Positions 32,624 through 40,466 of a DNA stretch of 45,941 bases are shown here, piece by piece. Position 1 is the first letter of the stretch. Each line of letters starts with the position of its first letter. Below the pieces are notes generated by a model that was not told the DNA's origin, searched no databases, and saw only the letters and a program-made list of their open reading frames with translations. The translations under genes and the position numbers were made by a program. The stretch is from Staphylococcus succinus (GTDB lineage Bacteria; Bacillota; Bacilli; Staphylococcales; Staphylococcaceae), in assembly GCF_029024945.1 (NCBI RefSeq), contig NZ_CP118977.1:1-45941 (forward strand). Direction: 5' to 3'.

Positions 32624-33070
32624 TTATTTCATATGGTAAGCAATTAATGAGATTTTTTCAAAGTAATCGTAATAAATTCTTTGGTTAAAATCATATTTAG
32701 GAAATGAAACCCTATCTTGTTTATTAATTAAATTTAAATGAAGTATAAGTGTATAAAATTGATGAATGTATGTTCTATTTTCATCAGGTAAATGACAATG
32801 TTTCATAATTTTATTGTGGAGATAGTCAGTGAAATCTTGATTATATTCAGACCATTTTTTATCTATTAAATCTCTAATAGTTAAATTAAAAAAGAAACAC
32901 ATTTCGTCAACGACTTCAAACTTCAATGATTCTTCATTATTTTCTATAATTCCAATTTTTCTTTCCGTATAATAATCTTTCTTCAGTAATTCATTAAGTG
33001 AATTTGCTAAACTTTCTCTAGATAATCTTCTATTTAGACGCTCCATTTTTAACTTGTGATTCAATTGCAT
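32624..33070 (-). CDS. XRE/Rgg-like helix-turn-helix regulator
   Basis: A 148-residue protein whose first 70 residues look like a Cro/CI helix-turn-helix (LKMERLNRRLSRESLANSLN, then ERKIGIIENNEESLKFEVVD). The remainder is a helical Tyr/His-rich domain of unknown function. AAAGGAATG lies upstream of the start. It may regulate the neighbouring small membrane genes, but no operator is recognised. Confidence 0.65.
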   Translation of the reverse strand: MQLNHKLKMERLNRRLSRESLANSLNELLKKDYYTERKIGIIENNEESLKFEVVDEMCFFFNLTIRDLIDKKWSEYNQDFTDYLHNKIMKHCHLPDENRTYIHQFYTLILHLNLINKQDRVSFPKYDFNQRIYYDYFEKISLIAYHMK

Positions 33071-33234
33071 TGTTAAACATTCCTTTAAGACTTTATATAA
33101 AAACCATAGTATAAAATCATGGAATTTAAACCCTGGATGTCGTAGGATTTTTCTACATACTTAACATAAAAATATAAATATAGAAATCATAAAAAGAAGA
33201 AAGTATTATATAAAAGAAAGTATATGCTAAATCA

Positions 33235-33450
33235 TGTTGCACAAGCTGTTGTACACGAGTAAAGAGCATAAGGGATATATGCCACCACTTTTTGTGGTGG
33301 GTCTGGCGAAGCCAGACATATCAAGGATTTAAAGATTATACCAGTGCCGTCACTTTTTTTCTTTGTTGCACAGGTTGTTGCACCTGTATATAGTGTTGTT
33401 GCACATCATGTTGTACCTATATATGGTATTGTTGCACACATTGTACAACA
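33235..33450 (+). repeat. Phased TGTTGCACA repeat array
   Basis: The pair TGTTGCACA-N3-TGTTGYACM occurs at 33235-33255, 33364-33384 and 33397-33417. A fourth TGTTGCACA starts at 33430, where the right half is turned round to TGTACAACA. Copies two to four start exactly 33 bases apart (about three helical turns), and the two half-units of a pair are 12 bases apart. Such phasing suggests cooperative protein binding. Confidence 0.65.
33282..33317. terminator. Two adjacent GC-rich hairpins
   Basis: CCACCAC/GTGGTGG (33282-33288 and 33294-33300) is followed with no gap by GTCTGGC/GCCAGAC (33301-33307 and 33311-33317). They sit between the first repeat pair and the remaining array. No T run follows, so termination is uncertain. 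Confidence 0.45.
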
Positions 33451-33586
33451 TAGTAAAAACAAGAAAATAGTATTATTTGCAGCGATTAATGAGGGAATTA
33501 CATATGTATTTATTTGGAAATTTTTCTTTAATAATTTCAAAAAGTATAAAGAAAAACATAAGGATTTATTATCCCAAGTGGACTAA
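33344..33586 (+). CDS. Doubtful small protein encoded across the repeat array
   Basis: An 80-codon frame. Its first half is a hydrophobic repeat of about 11 residues (QVVAPVYSVVAH, HVVPIYGIVAH) generated by the 33-base DNA repeat. The second half is basic (NNFKKYKEKHKDLLSQ). No ribosome site lies before the ATG. It may be a membrane peptide, or simply an open frame forced by the repeats. Confidence 0.3.
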   Translation: MPSLFFFVAQVVAPVYSVVAHHVVPIYGIVAHIVQHSKNKKIVLFAAINEGITYVFIWKFFFNNFKKYKEKHKDLLSQVD

Positions 33587-33856
33587 TTTTAAAATATTTT
33601 AAAATATCTTTAAGCTTTTTTATTAGAAATTGGATTGATTTTGTTAGCTCGTATTTGTATGAATTGAACTATCGAAAAGGGTCTTGAATATGCAGTTGAA
33701 TTTGATAAAAAATAATTCGAAAAGTTTAAATAAAAAGGAGTTTTATTATGAAAAATGCTTTATTTCTTTTGATTTCGTGAATTAAATTTTACACATGTAA
33801 GTGATCAAAAATTGATGAACATTAGCAACCAGCATTTTTGGTTGTTTGGGTTTAGA

Positions 33857-33905
33857 GTTTTGGAATTATTAGGGGTTCCGAGATACAACGTCAATAAAGC
33901 AATTG
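33857..33905. repeat. Partial copy of the pWBG749-type oriT right half
   Basis: TTTTGGAATTATTAGGGGTT then CCGAGATACAACGTCAATAA and AGCAATTG closely follow 30448-30495. The left arm of the inverted repeat is missing, so it should not form the full structure. Confidence 0.65.
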
Positions 33906-34292
33906 TGTATTGTGGTTTAAATAAAAAGAGGAGTTTTCATTGAGTAAACTTTTATAGGAAATTTGTTGAATGTTATTTTATTATTATGCTTGTTAATGGA
34001 ATTTATTTATTTAAGAAAGGTGTAGAACAAAAAATAATTCGTATTTTTTATGAGTAAAAAGGGGTTACATTTCTAAAATATTTTTGTTGTGTTTGAAACG
34101 AGTATAAACAATTTTCTTCTGGACTTGATATTCTATAAAATAAAAAACTTATGTTTTATATAACGCTGTTAAAAGGCTTGGTCAAAACAGGTTAAAACTT
34201 TTCCTTTACTTAATCATCTTAATTTGTTTACTTAAATAAATTAAAGGTATTAATATAATAGCCACCTCGGCTTAACTCTTTGTTTCACACTT

Positions 34293-34323
34293 ACTACTGT
34301 TAGCATTAATTGCTAGCAGTAGT
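34293..34323 (+). terminator. Free-standing terminator
   Basis: ACTACTGTTAGCA (34293-34305) pairs with TGCTAGCAGTAGT (34311-34323) with one wobble, followed by TTTTTATTTT. No annotated gene ends here; an unrecognised transcript may. Confidence 0.68.
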
Positions 34324-34626
34324 TTTTATTTTAATTCTAGAATGATCTTAAAATTTTAAGAAGCACTTTTTGCAATTAAATATTAAATTATGATTTTCAC
34401 ACTTTTTAAGTACTCTTTATTATTTTAAATTGATTTATTAAGTTTTTTTCTGATCTACTTAGAGTGTTTATTCCTTTTGTATTAGCAGTTTATGTTAATA
34501 GTTTGGAGCTTTAATTAACATAGTTCAACTTATCGGAAGTACATATGCTTCAAAAGATACAGATGGTATAATAGTGAGGTCGCCTTAACTTCCGGCGGTA
34601 TTTTCGGCGGAAGGAGGTGAGCATCT

Positions 34627-34719
34627 GTGGACTTTTTATTCGTAACGGTTATTGCACCTGTGATAACTGGATGTATTGTAGCTTGTTTTACCTATTGGTT
34701 AAACCAACGCAATAAATAG
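34627..34719 (+). CDS. Fst-family type I toxin peptide
   Basis: A 30-residue peptide from a GTG start behind AGGAGGTGA: VDFLFVTVIAPVITGCIVAC followed by FTYWLNQRNK. A single hydrophobic helix with a central Pro and a charged tail is the Fst/Ldr toxin pattern; it acts at the membrane of plasmid-free cells. The mRNA promoter has TATAAT at 34567-34572. Its 5' leader can fold CTTCCG...CGGAAG next to the ribosome site, as in pAD1 fst, where such a fold limits translation. It is controlled by the antisense RNA at 34742-34802. Confidence 0.85.
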   Translation: MDFLFVTVIAPVITGCIVACFTYWLNQRNK

Positions 34720-34741
34720 GCGACTATCCATATCACATAAA

Positions 34742-34802
34742 GAGCCCCAACCTACGGCAATAGGTTGGGGCTCGGTGTATATCTATGGACTTTCTATTCG
34801 TT
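34742..34802 (-). ncRNA. Antisense RNA (RNA II) of the Fst locus with shared terminator
   Basis: Minus-strand promoter TTGCAT (34838-34833), 18-base spacer, TATAAT (34814-34809), start near 34802. It ends at the perfect 13-base hairpin 34742-34754/34761-34773, which also ends the toxin mRNA. A 19-base direct repeat (34628-34646 and 34786-34804, two mismatches) lets the antisense RNA pair near the toxin start codon, as in the pAD1 par system. Confidence 0.82.
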
Positions 34803-34860
34803 ACTTGTATTATAACATCATAGTGGAGAGGAATGCAAAATAAGAACAAATATACATAGT

Positions 34861-35121
34861 TTAAATAAAAATCAATTTACTTGGTTTTACCCCACCTAGT
34901 TCATTCACTACTAGTATAGCTCGCGCTATGTCTTCAGCAGTGAATTCATCACTTAAATTAGAAAAAGTATTGTTAGTATCTTTTGCTAATTCTTCTACTT
35001 TTATTAAGTTCTTAAAAGAAGCGTCGTGTAAACACATATTACTTAAACTTGTGATCGTTTCTAAGAATTTATAACTAATATCGCTAGATTTAAAACTCTC
35101 ATTTATGTCTTTGTGTGTCAA
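34861..35121 (-). CDS. Hypothetical small helical protein
   Basis: An 86-residue product with a TTG start (MTHKDINESFKSSDISYKFL). It is soluble and mostly helical, with no recognised motif. No clear ribosome site precedes the TTG, so the true start may be internal. It is convergent to the Fst locus and divergent from 35279. Confidence 0.5.
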   Translation of the reverse strand: MTHKDINESFKSSDISYKFLETITSLSNMCLHDASFKNLIKVEELAKDTNNTFSNLSDEFTAEDIARAILVVNELGGVKPSKLIFI

Positions 35122-35278
35122 TGAAAATTTTTGGTATAATTAAGAAAAATGAAGTAGCACGTCGTTTTAAAAATAGGCGGATTTAATTTATAACTTATAC
35201 ATCTGTTAATTTGTATGAAGTTATTTTCTACGTAATTTACATTATAATTTTAAAAACATTTTTAATAAGGGAGACAAC

Positions 35279-35488
35279 ATGAATTATAAAAAAGAGATAG
35301 AAAAGATGGGCTGGAATGAAGAAGAAATAACCAAAAGGATGAACAGTTTAGCAGATGACGACCCATATTTTAATACAAATGATATAACTCTAAACGCAGA
35401 GGATTTGAAGAAACGTTATAAGAATTTCATTGAAACAGATGAAGAGCAAGAATTAGCAGATGTTTTTTTTAATCAAGAAGACAAATGA
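35279..35488 (+). CDS. Hypothetical small acidic protein
   Basis: A 69-residue, strongly acidic helical protein (MNYKKEIEKMGWNEEEITKR at the start). GGGAG lies 5 bases before the ATG. No family recognised. An imperfect hairpin (35501-35524) follows and may be its terminator. Confidence 0.6.
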   Translation: MNYKKEIEKMGWNEEEITKRMNSLADDDPYFNTNDITLNAEDLKKRYKNFIETDEEQELADVFFNQEDK

Positions 35489-35654
35489 CATGAGTATGTA
35501 AAAAGCACCTAAAAGGGTGTTTAAAACAAGGTGTATTCCTCTTGTCCATGTTTATCTTTTTTAGCAAGGGGCAGGGGTTGCAGTCAAAAGATAGGTAATA
35601 ATAAAATCTTGTTAATGGGTACTATAATCAAAGAATTGACGCTAATGTGAGAAA

Positions 35655-35830
35655 TTTCTGGATATTATTATAAATATTACGTTTTGGCTAAACAACCGCA
35701 ATAAGTAAGGCGACAGAGCCTTACTATTAAAAGCCCCCCATTCACCAGCCATAGATTGAGGGTCCGGTGATTGATGAGTCTAATATTCATCTCTATTTTA
35801 GCTGTTTTATTACTTGTATTATTATTTGGT
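35655..35830 (+). pseudogene. Decayed second Fst toxin-antitoxin locus
   Basis: A frame without a start ends TFWLNNRNK at 35708, matching the TYWLNQRNK tail of the toxin at 34627. GGCGAC, an AAAGCCCCCC hairpin half and TTACTTGTATTATTAT then follow in the same order as in the intact locus. The toxin N-terminus and a usable antisense -10 are lost. It is a relic of a duplicated or second acquired locus. Confidence 0.6.
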
Positions 35831-36402
35831 TTTGTATATGAAGGATATTATCAACATTATTCGTATTTATATAGAAATAGTATGTAAATTTAAAGGCTTG
35901 GGCTATGAAATTAAAAAAGATCTTATTAGTATAACTGTTAAAGTATTAACCATTATTACTATAATGTTGACAGGTATAAAGGGGTTTATAGATTAGTCAT
36001 TTAATAAGGATGAGCTTTCTGGATACGTCTTTATTGCCTTTAGTATTTAAAATTATTGAGTTTGCTTTGCTTTATAAAAACAAACTTATAGGCATTTTTC
36101 CGAAGAAGAGTGTTCAATAAAATTGGGGATTTACTATATACATATGATTATAATAATGTTTATTTTGTTTTTAGTTATGCTAAAAAGAGCGATAACTTGA
36201 AGTTTTAAATTCGTTAGATGAAACTAGTGACATACTCTAATTAAAGAGATATTAAAATATATTGCAATTTAAAATAATGTATCTTAAGGGGTTACTCTAA
36301 TCATATAATAATTTAGAAACACTATATAAAAAGGTTAGTTTATTTGAAAGTAATTTTTAAGAGGAATACTATTAAATTAATTAAAAGAAGGAGGTTTTAT
36401 CA
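35831..36402. other. Gene-poor region before bdh
   Basis: AT-rich, with only short open frames lacking credible ribosome sites (a 60-codon frame at 35814-35996 is discussed under rejected items). AAGAAGGAGG at 36386-36395 is the bdh ribosome site. Nothing else is recognised. Confidence 0.5.
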
Positions 36403-37440
36403 ATGAAAGCAGCAGTTTGGTATGGTCAAAAAGATGTACGAATTGAAGACCGAAAATCAAAAGAGTTACAAGATAATGAAGTTAAAGTTAAAGTGTCTTG
36501 GGCTGGGATTTGTGGTACAGATTTACATGAATACTTAGAAGGGCCTATATTTATTTCCACAGACAAACCAGACCCGTTACTTGGTCAAAAAGCGCCCGTT
36601 ACATTAGGCCACGAATTTGCAGGCGTAGTAGATGATATTGGTTCTAAGGTTACAAAATTTAATAAAGGCGATCGTGTTGTCATTAATCCTACAGTTTCAA
36701 ATCATGAAAAAGAAGAAAATATTGATCTTTATGATGGTTATTCATTTATAGGTTTAGGTTCTGATGGTGGATTTGCAGAACTTACAAACGCCCCAGAAGA
36801 GAATGTTTATAAATTACCAGATAACGTTTCTGATAAAGAAGGAGCCCTTGTAGAACCGATGGCTGTTGCAGTTCAAGCAATTAAAGAAGGTGAAGTTCTA
36901 TTTGGCGACACTGTTGCTATTTTTGGTGCAGGGCCAATCGGTTTGTTAACAGTCATAGCAGCTAAAGCTGCAGGTGCAAGTAAGATATTTGTTTTTGATT
37001 TATCAGAAGAAAGATTGAATAAAGCTAAAGCGATTGGTGCTACTCATACTATAAATTCTGGTGAATCAGATCCAAGTGATGTTATTAATAAACATACAGA
37101 TAATGGAGTTGATGTAGCATTTGAAGTAGCTGGTGTAGCACCAACACTTAAATCTGCTATAGACGTTACTAAAGCAAGAGGTACTGTCGTTATAGTGTCT
37201 ATATTTGGTCATCCTATTGAATGGAATCCAATGCAATTAACAAATACAGGTGTAAAGCTCACTTCGACAATTGCTTATACACCTACTACATTTCAACAAA
37301 CAATAGATTTAATTAACGAAGGTAATTTAAAAGTTAAAGATGTCGTTACTGATGAGATAGAGTTAGATGATATTGTGGAGTCAGGATTTAAACAACTTGT
37401 AAACGATAAATCACAAGCAAAAATTCTCGTTAAGTTATAA
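36403..37440 (+). CDS. 2,3-butanediol dehydrogenase-like zinc alcohol dehydrogenase
   Basis: A 345-residue medium-chain dehydrogenase. The catalytic zinc ligands are Cys37 (AGICGTD), His70 and Glu71 (GHEFAG) with a further Glu in EGALVEP. The Rossmann motif is GAGPIG near residue 175. The four-Cys structural zinc loop is replaced by SNHEKEENIDLYDGYSF, as in BdhA-type butanediol dehydrogenases. It would interconvert acetoin and 2,3-butanediol. AGAAGGAGG lies upstream; a strong terminator follows. It is a metabolic gene among resistance modules. Confidence 0.85.
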   Translation: MKAAVWYGQKDVRIEDRKSKELQDNEVKVKVSWAGICGTDLHEYLEGPIFISTDKPDPLLGQKAPVTLGHEFAGVVDDIGSKVTKFNKGDRVVINPTVSNHEKEENIDLYDGYSFIGLGSDGGFAELTNAPEENVYKLPDNVSDKEGALVEPMAVAVQAIKEGEVLFGDTVAIFGAGPIGLLTVIAAKAAGASKIFVFDLSEERLNKAKAIGATHTINSGESDPSDVINKHTDNGVDVAFEVAGVAPTLKSAIDVTKARGTVVIVSIFGHPIEWNPMQLTNTGVKLTSTIAYTPTTFQQTIDLINEGNLKVKDVVTDEIELDDIVESGFKQLVNDKSQAKILVKL

Positions 37441-37441
37441 A

Positions 37442-37488
37442 AGCTAATAAAAGAGCCAATCTAAATCAGAGTGGCTCTTTTATTAGCT
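37442..37488. terminator. Terminator after bdh
   Basis: Seventeen-base perfect stem (37442-37458 with 37472-37488) with a 13-base loop. Confidence 0.88.
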
Positions 37489-37563
37489 AAAATATAGTTT
37501 TATTTAGTCAAGTGATTTTTAAATTTTTATAATTTGTTAATCTAAGCATTCTTAATGAACTTA

Positions 37564-37938
37564 TTATTTAATAATTGTATTATTAAATACAAAACCAGGT
37601 TCAGCACCTAAAATGATAAGAAATATTTGTGAGTAGTCCACATTTTGGAATTTTAACATCATATCTTTTAAAAACACAAAATCACTATCTTTTTTAACTT
37701 TTGCTACTTCTTGTTCATATAATTTTAAAACAGATTCTCTTATTAAAATTGGTCTCTCATTTTGAATATTTTCACGGTTATCTGAAAACATAAGTGCTCC
37801 TAAATATTTATAATGGATACTTAATTGTCTTGTCAAACTAGCTATATATTCTAACTTTTCATACATACTAGGAAATTCGTTTCTTAGTTTTTTCAAATCT
37901 AACTTAATTTGGTTTAATTCTTCCATTTCATTAATCAT
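37564..37938 (-). CDS. Hypothetical protein coupled to a thioesterase
   Basis: A 124-residue helical protein (MINEMEELNQIKLDLKKLRN at the start). The ATG at 37938 lies 8 bases past the thioesterase stop, with GGAG upstream formed by the end of that gene. No membrane segment or known motif. Tight coupling suggests a shared function with the thioesterase. Confidence 0.6.
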   Translation of the reverse strand: MINEMEELNQIKLDLKKLRNEFPSMYEKLEYIASLTRQLSIHYKYLGALMFSDNRENIQNERPILIRESVLKLYEQEVAKVKKDSDFVFLKDMMLKFQNVDYSQIFLIILGAEPGFVFNNTIIK

Positions 37939-37945
37939 TTTATCA

Positions 37946-38470
37946 CTACTCCAATTCCCATGGCTTATTGATATCAAGAGAGTCAATTATATTTTTAGTT
38001 TGTGATCTTTTAATTTTTCGCATTTTAGCTCTTGCTTCGCCATCCATAAATAATAATTTTTCTTCTTTGGACTGAGGAGAGATTTTGGGTATTTTAATTG
38101 GTTTTTTCTTTTCATCCAAAGCTACAAAAGTAAGAAAAGCTACAGCAGCAATTTTTCTTTCTGCAGTAATCATATCTTCTGAAATGACTTTACAAAATAT
38201 TTCCATAGATTTTTCTCCTGTATAAACTACATAAGATTCTATACAAACTGAATCAGATTGGGTGATTGGATATAAAAATTCTACTGAATCTGTAGAAGCT
38301 GTAACACATTCTTTAACTCTTGCATGTCTTCTAGCTGATAGTGTGGCGTTATTATCAATTTTTTTCATTAACACCCCCCCAAATAGTGTATTATAATTGT
38401 TTAAATCATTAATTAATACTTGGTCCGTACTGACAATTTTACTATCACTAGGAACTTTATAATTTTCCAT
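37946..38470 (-). CDS. Hotdog-fold acyl-CoA thioesterase
   Basis: A 174-residue hotdog-domain protein of the YkhA/ACOT type. It shows NTLFGGVLMKKID with the helix that carries the catalytic Asp region, a VEFLYPI strand and IAAVAFLTFVALD. It would hydrolyse acyl-CoA thioesters; the chain length is not predictable here. CGGGAG lies upstream. First gene of a two-gene minus-strand unit next to a LysR regulator. Confidence 0.82.
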   Translation of the reverse strand: MENYKVPSDSKIVSTDQVLINDLNNYNTLFGGVLMKKIDNNATLSARRHARVKECVTASTDSVEFLYPITQSDSVCIESYVVYTGEKSMEIFCKVISEDMITAERKIAAVAFLTFVALDEKKKPIKIPKISPQSKEEKLLFMDGEARAKMRKIKRSQTKNIIDSLDINKPWELE

Positions 38471-38580
38471 AAAAAACTCCCGTTTCTATAATGTTTTACG
38501 TTCTAATTATAGAGCGAGAGTGTATAAATATAAAATATCCTTTTTTTATATAGCTATAAATTTCTCAAATGCTTTTATAT

Positions 38581-39468
38581 TTAATAGTTAATTAAGAATT
38601 TTTCTTGGAGAAATTTAATCCAATTTTTTGTTAAAGAATCAACTATAATATCTTTTCTCCAAATAATAGTAAGTTCCCATTTCATGGAAGGTTTATTAAT
38701 ATCGATGACTTGTAAATTATTATCTAATAAGTCTAGTATTCCTTCGGGTAATATACATATCCCTAGATTATTTAATAATATTTCTTCTATGAAGCTCCAT
38801 TGGGTGGTTTCAAAAATTATATTAGGATTAAAGCCATAATTTCTACATGTATTTTTGATTTTATCGTTTAAATAGAAATCAGAATTAAATAAAATAAATT
38901 CTTGTTCTTGTAAATCTTCAATATCAATCTTTGTTTTTTTAGATAATTCATGATTTTTATGAACGACCAGTTTTAATTTTTCTTCTAAAAAAGAGAATAT
39001 ATCAAAGTTTTTATTATTTGTAGGAAGTACAGTAATTCCCATGTCCAAATCGCCATAATATACATCGTTTTCAATTTTTTTACTACCATTTTCAAAAAGT
39101 TGAAAAGTTATATTAGGATACATTTCATGAAATTCTGAAATTAAGCCAATTAATATCCTTATATTAATAATAGTAGGGATTCCAATTTTCAAATGTCCCT
39201 TTTTTAATTCTAATAAATTACTTAACTCATTAGGGATATTATCATACATTTTAAGCATTTCTTTACATTGGAAAAAGAAAGCTTCTCCTGCGTCAGTTAA
39301 GTATATTTGGTTTTTATACCTATTAAATAAATTTACATCTAATTCTTCTTCTAATAATTTAATTGTATTACTAATTGTGGGTTGTGTGATAAAAAGATTA
39401 GATGCTGCTTTGGTCATACTTTTTTGCTTTACGACTTCTACAAAATACTGCATATGTCTAAGTTCCAA
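38581..39468 (-). CDS. LysR-family transcriptional regulator (CidR/AlsR-like)
   Basis: A 295-residue LysR-type regulator. The N-terminal winged helix (HMQYFVEVVKQKSMTKAASN, TQPTISNTIKLLEEEL) is followed by a substrate-binding domain (KIGIPTII onward). The start is TTG at 39468 behind AAGGAAGG. The N-terminus resembles staphylococcal CidR, which answers acetate/acetoin metabolism; together with the butanediol dehydrogenase this hints at overflow metabolism, but the effector is unknown. Confidence 0.86.
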   Translation of the reverse strand: MELRHMQYFVEVVKQKSMTKAASNLFITQPTISNTIKLLEEELDVNLFNRYKNQIYLTDAGEAFFFQCKEMLKMYDNIPNELSNLLELKKGHLKIGIPTIINIRILIGLISEFHEMYPNITFQLFENGSKKIENDVYYGDLDMGITVLPTNNKNFDIFSFLEEKLKLVVHKNHELSKKTKIDIEDLQEQEFILFNSDFYLNDKIKNTCRNYGFNPNIIFETTQWSFIEEILLNNLGICILPEGILDLLDNNLQVIDINKPSMKWELTIIWRKDIIVDSLTKNWIKFLQEKFLINY

Positions 39469-39516
39469 TAAATTTCCTTCCTTTTTATTATTTCTTCACG
39501 TTACCAGTTTTTTAAA

Positions 39517-39825
39517 CTAATTATTTTTTATTATTCTGTATACCGTTGAACGACTAACATCTGTCTGTTTAGCAATCTCTTCACCTGTAAGCTTTTGTTC
39601 ATCATATAAGAATTTAATCTCACGTTTTTTGTGGTCAGGTAATGAAGGCCGTCCACCTTTGCGTCCTCTTGCTCTCGCAGCTTCTAAGCCTTTTTTAGTA
39701 CGCTCACTTAATAAGTTAGCTTCCAGCTCTGCAAATGCACTCATCATGGTAAAAAACATCTTGCCCATAGCATCTTTGGTCGATACATTCATATCAATAA
39801 TATGTAAATCAATGCTGTTTTCATC
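39517..39825 (-). pseudogene. Truncated second copy of the serine resolvase
   Basis: The frame matches the 9430-9978 resolvase from about ENSIDLHIIDMNVSTK to the helix-turn-helix end almost residue for residue, with GEEIAKQTDVSRSTVYRIIK at the tail. The first half, with catalytic Ser10 and the arginines, is absent. Nucleotide similarity stops sharply after TCATC at 39821-39825. It is in the same orientation as the intact copy, about 30 kb away. A C-terminal 91-residue product could be made from an internal ATG. Confidence 0.85.
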
Positions 39826-40161
39826 GAAGATTTACAAGAAAATAATTGGAATATTGTCCAAAGTAATGGTAATTCAGGTGAAGCAGATTTCGCTGATGAC
39901 ACCGTTATATTTTCTTCTTCTAATATTTTATCAATAACAACAGCTTATCAATATACATTAAATGAAGAAGAAACAGAAATAACATTTACACTTAATAAAT
40001 CTAGTTATACTGGAAATAAATCAGAAGAAGTAGTTATGAAATATACTATTGAGAAAAAAGATAATGAATATTTACTTACTTTAATTAGTGATAGTTCAGA
40101 ATATTTTGAAAAGGGGTTTACAATTATATTAATCCCTCAAGAATTAGAAAGTACAAGTTAA
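39826..40161 (+). pseudogene. C-terminal fragment of an unknown exported-type protein
   Basis: An open frame of 111 codons with no start begins exactly at the resolvase break point. It reads EDLQENNWNIVQSNGNSGEA, then a beta-rich stretch (TAYQYTLNEEETEITFTLNK) and ends IILIPQELESTS. The Ser/Thr/Asn-rich strands recall staphylococcal lipoprotein domains, but no family is recognised. Its own terminator is intact, so the 5' part was lost by the same event that removed the resolvase N-terminus. Confidence 0.7.
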
Positions 40162-40178
40162 AAACAATAATAAAAAGA

Positions 40179-40209
40179 AAACGGCTAGCATTGCGACTGC
40201 TAGCCGTTT
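40179..40209. terminator. Terminator after the truncated gene
   Basis: AAACGGCTAGCA (40179-40190) pairs with TGCTAGCCGTTT (40198-40209), with a 7-base loop. Confidence 0.88.
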
Positions 40210-40393
40210 AGAGAATAAGCTTAAGATGAATGAGCATTTGAGCTATAAAAAGGAATTAAATGCTAACAAAAATTATATGAAAGAGTAAATAGTCAATAAT
40301 AAAAATAATTAGGTCATGAGTATATGTCCTAGTTATTTATATATATCTATCTGTTTAAGCCTAAATATTATTCGCTATATTTATTAGATAAGA

Positions 40394-40435
40394 TTGATAT
40401 AGGTCAAGTTTATATTTCTTAAAAACGAATACACT
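40394..40435 (+). promoter_or_regulatory. FNR/FLP-like box and promoter of the ATPase-Dps-Crp operon
   Basis: TTGATATAGGTCAA (40394-40407) matches the Crp/Fnr-family consensus TTGAT-N4-ATCAA at nine of ten positions. A possible -10, TACACT (40430-40435), puts the box centre near -41.5, the class II activator position. No good -35 is present, as expected for an activated promoter. The Crp/Fnr-like protein at the end of the same operon is the obvious candidate to bind. Confidence 0.6.
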
Positions 40436-40466
40436 ATGGTTAAACTAAAGTGTAGGAGAGGTTTAT

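Larger units (their letters stand above)
33071..34566. other. 1.5-kb gene-poor stretch of the backbone
   Basis: Only one doubtful reading frame (33344-33586) is present. Listed separately are the repeat array 33235-33450, the hairpin pair 33282-33317, the partial oriT copy 33857-33905 and a terminator at 34293-34323. Short hydrophobic frames around 33620-33670 and 33965-34020 start with ribosome-like sites but end after fewer than 25 codons. They look like debris of small membrane peptides. Confidence 0.5.

Noticed and set aside
33235..33450. Array considered as CRISPR
   Set aside because: Units are 21 bases with 12-base spacers that are themselves similar, only four copies exist, and no cas gene is present.
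35814..35996. 60-codon plus-strand frame (Ile/Tyr/Lys-rich)
   Set aside because: It overlaps the decayed Fst antisense region, has no ribosome site and its composition fits random AT-rich DNA.
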